Assembly (NCBI GenBank): GCA_018065225.1
Contig: JAGHTS010000036.1
Span: 1-11,408, forward strand
Source: Candidatus Phascolarctobacterium caballi
GTDB taxonomy: Bacteria; Bacillota; Negativicutes; Acidaminococcales; Acidaminococcaceae
Direction of reading: 5' to 3'
Length of the DNA stretch: 11,408 bases
The position numbers and the translations under genes are program-made. Below the pieces are notes generated by a model. The model was not told where the DNA came from, ran no database searches, and saw only the letters and a list, made by a program, of their open reading frames with translations. Of this stretch, positions 6,913 through 11,408 are shown one piece after another (within the stretch, counting starts at the first letter, position 1; each line of letters begins with the position of its first letter).

Positions 6913-8016
6913 ATGGACAGAAAAATTAAATTTGTTGTAACAATTTGTGCTGTTGTGGGAACTTTTTTGCTTGGTGGTTGTGGCAAACAAGAACAGGCAA
7001 ACAGGGCACCGATGGTACGGTCTATGTCTGTAATTGTTAGAGATACGCCTGTGGCTTATGATTACACAGGATTTATTGAAGCTAATCAGGAAATGAATGT
7101 TGTTGCACAGGTAAGCGGACAGATAAAAGAAAAATATTTTAGAGGTGGGGAGTATGTAAGCGCAGGTGCATGGTTGTACAAAATTGACCAAAGAAATTAT
7201 AGCGCTAATCTTTTAAGTGCCAAATCAGCATATTTGTCTGCTCAGGCAGATGCTGAACGTTATACAAATTTGTATGCCAAAAATGCTGTTTCCAAACAGA
7301 CTTTGGATAATATAATTACACAACGTGATGTGGCACATGCCAAATATATCAGTGCGCAAAAAGATTTTGATGAAACTATAGTTAAAGCTCCGTTTAGCGG
7401 GAGAATTGATACAACTGCTTTGGAGGTTGGCAATTATGCAGATGCCGGAAAAACGACTTTGACTAAAATTTCTGATACGAATCCGGTTTATGTAAAGTTT
7501 AGTATTGCGGAACCGGAATATATGGAACTGTCAAAAGGAAATAGCAATGGCGGAACCGGGTTACGGAATTTATATTTGGTTTTGGCAAACGGGGAAAGGT
7601 ATGAATTGCCGGGTGAAGTAACAGAAGTGAATAGGGGAATATCGGATGCAACTGGGTCAATGACTGTAAGGGCATTGTTTAAAAATCCGAACAAAAAATT
7701 ATTGCCGGGTATGTTTGCCCATATATCAGCTACAGGCGGGACATTGGAAAATGCATTACTTGTGCCGCAAAGGGCACTGGTGGAATTGCTTTATAAAAAA
7801 TTTGTGTTTGTGTTGGATAATGATAAAAAAGTTAGCATGCGTGAAGTTAAGTTGGGGCAAAATGTCGGACGGCTGGTTGTAGTAAAAGAAGGGTTGCAAG
7901 CGGGTGAAACTGTTATTGTTGAAGGTACTGGTAAAATTCGTAATGGTATGGCCGTTAATGCTTTGTCTATGTCAGAAGAAGATTTGGATACTACCAAACA
8001 GCAAGGGGCGCAATAA
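6913..8016 (+). CDS. RND efflux periplasmic adaptor lipoprotein (AcrA/MexA type)
   Basis: Membrane fusion protein that links the inner membrane pump to an outer membrane channel. The 367 residues begin with a lipoprotein signal ending LLGGC, so Cys23 is the likely lipid attachment site. The order of parts is family-like: first lipoyl half (about 58-92), alpha-helical hairpin (about 95-152), second lipoyl half with VKAPFSGRID (157-166), beta-barrel (about 191-275) and membrane-proximal domain with LLVPQRALV (282-290). The ATG at 6913 is chosen; the in-frame GTG at 6910 has a slightly better spacing from GGAGGG (7 bases against 10) and would add one residue. A TTG at 6895 lies over the binding site and is rejected. 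The pump gene follows after 14 bases, so both are one operon. Substrates cannot be told from sequence. Confidence 0.95.
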   Translation: MDRKIKFVVTICAVVGTFLLGGCGKQEQANRAPMVRSMSVIVRDTPVAYDYTGFIEANQEMNVVAQVSGQIKEKYFRGGEYVSAGAWLYKIDQRNYSANLLSAKSAYLSAQADAERYTNLYAKNAVSKQTLDNIITQRDVAHAKYISAQKDFDETIVKAPFSGRIDTTALEVGNYADAGKTTLTKISDTNPVYVKFSIAEPEYMELSKGNSNGGTGLRNLYLVLANGERYELPGEVTEVNRGISDATGSMTVRALFKNPNKKLLPGMFAHISATGGTLENALLVPQRALVELLYKKFVFVLDNDKKVSMREVKLGQNVGRLVVVKEGLQAGETVIVEGTGKIRNGMAVNALSMSEEDLDTTKQQGAQ

Positions 8017-8030
8017 CGGAGGGATAACTG

Positions 8031-11000
8031 ATGGCAAAGTTTTTTATTGACCGTCCTGTTTTTGCGATGGTGTTGGCAATTTTAATAACGTTAATGGGAG
8101 TATTGGCAGGATTTTCTTTGCCTATTGCCCAATATCCGATTATAACAAAGCCACGTATCACTGTATCAACTAACTACATGGGTGCCAGCAGTGATACTGT
8201 AGAAGGCGCTGTTGCACAGGCGGTTGAACAAAAAGTTATGGGTGTTGAAAATATGTTGGATATGTCATCTATTTCAACATCAACAGGACAATATGAATTG
8301 CATGTGCAATTTAATTTGGATAAAAATGCTGATATTGCATCTGTAGAGGTACAAAACCGTGTAAGTCAGGCATCCAGTTCTATGCCGGCAGAAGTTAATG
8401 CTTATGGCATTACTACAGTTAAGGAATCAAGCGAAACAATTATGTATTTTGCATTGGTTTCGCCTAACCATACTTATGATTCCATGTTTTTGCGTACCTA
8501 TGCGGATGTAAACTTTTTAGATGCCATTAAACGTGTCAAGGGTGTATCTTCTGTTAATGCCTATGCACCGGAATATTCTATGAGAATATGGCTTAATCCG
8601 GAAAAGATGGCACAAATTGGGGTAACTGTTGATGAAGTTATTAAGGCAATTACAACACAGAATGTTCAGGCGGCAGTAGGTTCTATTGGTAACCGTCCGA
8701 CTGTGGATGAGCAGGAAAGGACATATTCCGCTTCCAGTAAGGGGCGTTTGGAAACACCGGAACAATTTGGTAATGTTGTTATTCGTACTAATAATGGCTC
8801 GGTTTTGAAATTAAGAGATATTGCCAAGATTGGTCCCGCTGCCCGTAATGATTCTACAGTTTCCAAGATAAATGGCGGGGATGCGGCGGTATTCCCTGTA
8901 TCTTTGACCAGTGATGCCAATGCCTTGGAGACAGTGGCAAAAATTAAAGAAGCTATTGCTGATGCCCAAAGCCGTTTTCCTGATGATATGAAATTGATTG
9001 TTGTGAAGGATAACACTAATTTTATTAAAGAATCATTGAGCAAAGTTGCGCATACTTTTGTGGAAGCATTAGTATTGGTTATTTTGGTCGTGTTCCTTTT
9101 CCTTGGTTCGTGGCGGGCAACGTTAATTCCTATTTTGGCAGTGCCGGTTTCTTTGGTAGGAACTTTGGCAAGTTTTGTCTTATTAGGATTTACTATTAAC
9201 ACCTTAACAGCATTTGCAATGATTTTGGCTATTGGATTAGTAGTAGATGATGCTATAGTGGTGGTGGAAGCGGTAGAGCATCATATTCAAGACAATGGAC
9301 TTAGCCCTAAAGAGGCGACTTATCGTGCAATGGAAGAAGTTTCGGGACCAGTTGTAGCGATTGCCTTTGTTTTGGCGGCGGTGTTTATTCCTGTGGCGTT
9401 TACAGGGGGTACTGTTGGTGAACTTTATAAACAATTTGCCATAACGGTTTCTGTTTCTATGTTGTTGTCTGCATTGGTGGCATTGACTTTGACCCCTGCA
9501 CTTTGTGCTTTAATTTTGAAAAAAGAAAATAAGGAACAGGTGTTTAGCGGAATTATTGGCAGGATTATTGGTGCTTTTAATAATTGGTATGACAGGACTT
9601 TGGTACGATATATCGGTGTAGTGGAAAAATGTTTGCATATACGTAAATCTATTCTATGTGCCTTAGTATGCTTGTGTATATGTATTGGATTCTTGGTAAA
9701 AATTACGCCTACAGGTTTTGTTCCTAATGAGGATCAAGGAATGTCTGTAGCGGCATTTAATTTGCCCGAAGGAGCATCAACTGCCCGCACAGTCCAGGCA
9801 ATGGACAATTATGCTGCCAAATTACGTCAGTTGCCGGGTGTAAACTTTGTTTTGCAGGTTTCGGGTGTAGATATTCTTTCCAGTGGATATAAGGCAAACA
9901 GTGGTTTGTTGCTGACGGTTATGAAACCTTATGAAGAGCGTTCCAATACTATTCAAGATGTTATTCCTATGATGTGGGGACTTGGGGCACAAATTCCTGA
10001 TGCCAATGTTATGGCGTTTCAGCCGGCAGCATTGCCCGGAGCATCTGATACAGGTACACTTGGTTTGTATCTGATGAATTTGGGCGGTGAAAATGCATTA
10101 CAGATGGGTGAACGGGCGCAAGAATTTATCAAAGCGGCAATGGCACGGCCTGAAGTGGGGATGCTTTATACCACATTGAATACAAGTACCCCGACTTATA
10201 ATTTTGAAGTTGACAGGGAAAAAGCACAGCAGTTGGGTATCCCTGTTGCCAGTGTTTATAATGCTTTGCAAGTTTTCTTGGGCGGGTACGAAGTTAATGA
10301 TTTTAATGCTTTTGGCAGGACATGGAAATCCATTATTCAGGCAAGTCCGGAATATCGTCGTGATGCCAAAGATATGCAGTTTATGTATTTGCGTAATGGA
10401 CAAGGGACATTAACGCCGTTAAATACTTTGGTTAAGGTTGAACCGACCAATAGTTCTTTGGTTATGACGCGTTATAATGGTGCCCGTGCCATTAAAATTT
10501 CTGGTGACCCTGCAGCAGGTTATTCTACAGGGCAGGCAATGGAAGCCATTAATCAGGTTTGTGCAGAAGTTTTGCCCACAACCTATACTCATGAATGGGT
10601 TGACCAAAGCCGTGATGAAATTGAAGCGGGCAGCAGTTCCACAAAGATATATATTATTTCTTTAATATTTGTGTTCTTGTGTTTGGCAGCACTTTATGAA
10701 TCTTGGACAATTCCTTTGGCAGTTTTGTTATCTGTACCCAGTGCAATTTTTGGATGTTTTTTAAGTCAGTATTTGCGTGGGCAAAACAATGACGTTTATA
10801 TGCAAATTGCCATGATAACACTCATTGGTTTGGCTGCCAAAAATGCCATATTGATTGTTGAATATGCTAAGATGAATATGGAAGAAAATGGTATGGAACC
10901 TTTTACTGCGGCATTGGAAGCATCAAAATTGCGTTTGCGTCCTATACTTATGACATCTTTTGCATTTATTCTTGGTTGCTTGCCTTTGGCAATAGCTACA

Positions 11001-11138
11001 GGTCCGGGTGCAGGTGCCCGTGTTTCTATGGGTAATGCTGTTGTCGGAGGAATGACTATTGCAACTGGGTTTGGTATTTTTTTGATACCGGTGTTGTTTG
11101 TGGTGGTGGAAAATTTCTTTAGTAAAAAGCATAGGTAA
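8031..11138 (+). CDS. RND multidrug efflux pump, HAE-1 family (AcrB/MexB type)
   Basis: Inner membrane proton-driven pump that works as a trimer with the adaptor and an outer membrane channel. At 1035 residues it is full length (AcrB is 1049). It begins with the typical MAKFFIDRPVFAMVLAI and first membrane helix (about 10-28). Helices 2-6 lie at about 340-500 and helix 7 near 539-560, followed by FVPNEDQG. Helices 8-12 lie at about 870-1030. The proton relay is intact: Asp406-Asp407 in AIGLVVDDAIVVVE and Lys937 in GLAAKNAILIVEYAK. The usual ENVER after the aspartates reads EAVEH here. The hydrophobic drug-binding family is suggested by overall similarity to HAE-1 rather than metal (HME) pumps. 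The start has GGAGGG (8018-8023) 7 bases upstream. An intrinsic terminator follows 23 bases after the stop. No TolC-like channel gene accompanies it in this window. Confidence 0.96.
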   Translation: MAKFFIDRPVFAMVLAILITLMGVLAGFSLPIAQYPIITKPRITVSTNYMGASSDTVEGAVAQAVEQKVMGVENMLDMSSISTSTGQYELHVQFNLDKNADIASVEVQNRVSQASSSMPAEVNAYGITTVKESSETIMYFALVSPNHTYDSMFLRTYADVNFLDAIKRVKGVSSVNAYAPEYSMRIWLNPEKMAQIGVTVDEVIKAITTQNVQAAVGSIGNRPTVDEQERTYSASSKGRLETPEQFGNVVIRTNNGSVLKLRDIAKIGPAARNDSTVSKINGGDAAVFPVSLTSDANALETVAKIKEAIADAQSRFPDDMKLIVVKDNTNFIKESLSKVAHTFVEALVLVILVVFLFLGSWRATLIPILAVPVSLVGTLASFVLLGFTINTLTAFAMILAIGLVVDDAIVVVEAVEHHIQDNGLSPKEATYRAMEEVSGPVVAIAFVLAAVFIPVAFTGGTVGELYKQFAITVSVSMLLSALVALTLTPALCALILKKENKEQVFSGIIGRIIGAFNNWYDRTLVRYIGVVEKCLHIRKSILCALVCLCICIGFLVKITPTGFVPNEDQGMSVAAFNLPEGASTARTVQAMDNYAAKLRQLPGVNFVLQVSGVDILSSGYKANSGLLLTVMKPYEERSNTIQDVIPMMWGLGAQIPDANVMAFQPAALPGASDTGTLGLYLMNLGGENALQMGERAQEFIKAAMARPEVGMLYTTLNTSTPTYNFEVDREKAQQLGIPVASVYNALQVFLGGYEVNDFNAFGRTWKSIIQASPEYRRDAKDMQFMYLRNGQGTLTPLNTLVKVEPTNSSLVMTRYNGARAIKISGDPAAGYSTGQAMEAINQVCAEVLPTTYTHEWVDQSRDEIEAGSSSTKIYIISLIFVFLCLAALYESWTIPLAVLLSVPSAIFGCFLSQYLRGQNNDVYMQIAMITLIGLAAKNAILIVEYAKMNMEENGMEPFTAALEASKLRLRPILMTSFAFILGCLPLAIATGPGAGARVSMGNAVVGGMTIATGFGIFLIPVLFVVVENFFSKKHR

Positions 11139-11161
11139 CTATTGAATTATATATAGTGTAA

Positions 11162-11198
11162 AAAACAATCTGCAAATGTAATATTTGCAGATTGTTTT
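11162..11198 (+). terminator. Intrinsic terminator of the RND efflux operon
   Basis: Perfect 16-bp stem (AAAACAATCTGCAAAT pairing with ATTTGCAGATTGTTTT) around the 5-base loop GTAAT. The right arm ends in a T-run (11195-11198), followed by ACTTTG. The symmetric A and T runs would let it also stop transcription from the other side. It lies 23 bases after the pump stop codon. Confidence 0.88.
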
Positions 11199-11230
11199 AC
11201 TTTGTAACTAACTATTACTAAAAAAACATG

Positions 11231-11272
11231 GCGGATATTACGTAATATCGTGTGATATTACGTAATATCCGC
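11231..11272. repeat. Nested palindrome A: two GATATTACGTAATATC units in a 19-bp inverted repeat
   Basis: GCGGATATTACGTAATATC (11231-11249) is followed by GTGT and then its exact reverse complement (11254-11272). Each arm contains the 16-bp perfect palindrome GATATTACGTAATATC (11234-11249 and 11254-11269), whose centres are 20 bp apart. The element can therefore be read as two identical operators on the same face of the helix, or as one hairpin with a 19-bp stem. Runs of A to the left and TCTTTAATTT to the right give it some resemblance to a bidirectional terminator. Confidence 0.92.
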
Positions 11273-11378
11273 TCTTTAATTTAAAAGAGAAGCCGCTAAA
11301 AGTTTTGAAAAGGGTACACATTTTGCAGACAGTTTTGCTTTGCAATTACCCAAATTTTATAAAAAGGCGTTCTAAAAG

Positions 11379-11408
11379 TTACGTAACATTTAGCAAATGT
11401 TACGTAAC
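11379..11408. repeat. Nested palindrome B: two GTTACGTAAC units in a 14-bp inverted repeat, at the window edge
   Basis: GTTACGTAACATTT (11379-11392) is followed by AGC near the centre and the exact reverse complement AAATGTTACGTAAC (11395/11396-11408 by arm pairing; the 10-bp units are at 11379-11388 and 11399-11408). The two GTTACGTAAC palindromes have centres 20 bp apart, the same spacing as in palindrome A, and share its TTACGTAA core with different flanks. The stem may continue beyond the right edge. Confidence 0.85.

Noticed and set aside
8666..9202. 178-residue open frame on the minus strand inside the RND pump gene
   Set aside because: It is antisense to strongly conserved pump sequence, shows no recognisable domain and has no ribosome binding site that I can see.
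11300..11408. Minus-strand open frame entering from the right edge and ending near 11300
   Set aside because: About 36 codons, largely made of the palindrome and AT-rich sequence; no recognisable protein sequence and no way to see its start.

Overview
The window looks like chromosomal core DNA of a low-GC bacterium that is Firmicutes-like by gene order but has an outer membrane. The left part carries the classical Firmicutes cluster yybS-gdpP-rplI-dnaB. The right part carries a lipoprotein adaptor plus a full-length HAE-1 type RND pump, which implies a two-membrane envelope. A Negativicutes (diderm Firmicutes) origin explains both. This is inference from gene content, and I cannot name a genus.

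Layout, left half. Minus strand, reading right to left from 4314: yybS (DUF2232 membrane protein), gdpP (c-di-AMP phosphodiesterase), rplI (ribosomal protein bL9) and dnaB (replicative helicase, cut by the left edge). They are packed as one operon: an 8-base overlap, then a zero-gap TAAATG junction, then a 21-base gap. The dnaB reading frame appears broken by a one-base loss near position 100. A 77-base divergent spacer (4315-4391) separates this operon from gluQ. It holds two back-to-back promoters whose -35 boxes abut inside a 10-base palindrome. Both are placed so that the transcripts would be almost leaderless.

Layout, right half. Plus strand: gluQ (glutamyl-Q tRNA(Asp) synthetase), a 73-residue membrane protein and a 407-residue exported protein with a DxDxDG calcium-type loop lie close together and probably share transcription. 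After a 148-base AT-rich spacer (6765-6912), with three helically phased AATTTGAC repeats and a promoter, come the membrane fusion lipoprotein and RND pump genes. The pump gene is followed by a strong intrinsic terminator. No TolC-like outer membrane channel and no regulator gene is present in the window.

Right end. The last 270 bases (11139-11408) contain no convincing gene. They hold the terminator and two striking nested palindromes (11231-11272 and 11379-11408). Each is made of two TTACGTAA-centred palindromes exactly 20 bp apart, arranged inside a larger inverted repeat. They are the least explained structures here. I found no tRNA, rRNA, CRISPR array or insertion sequence.
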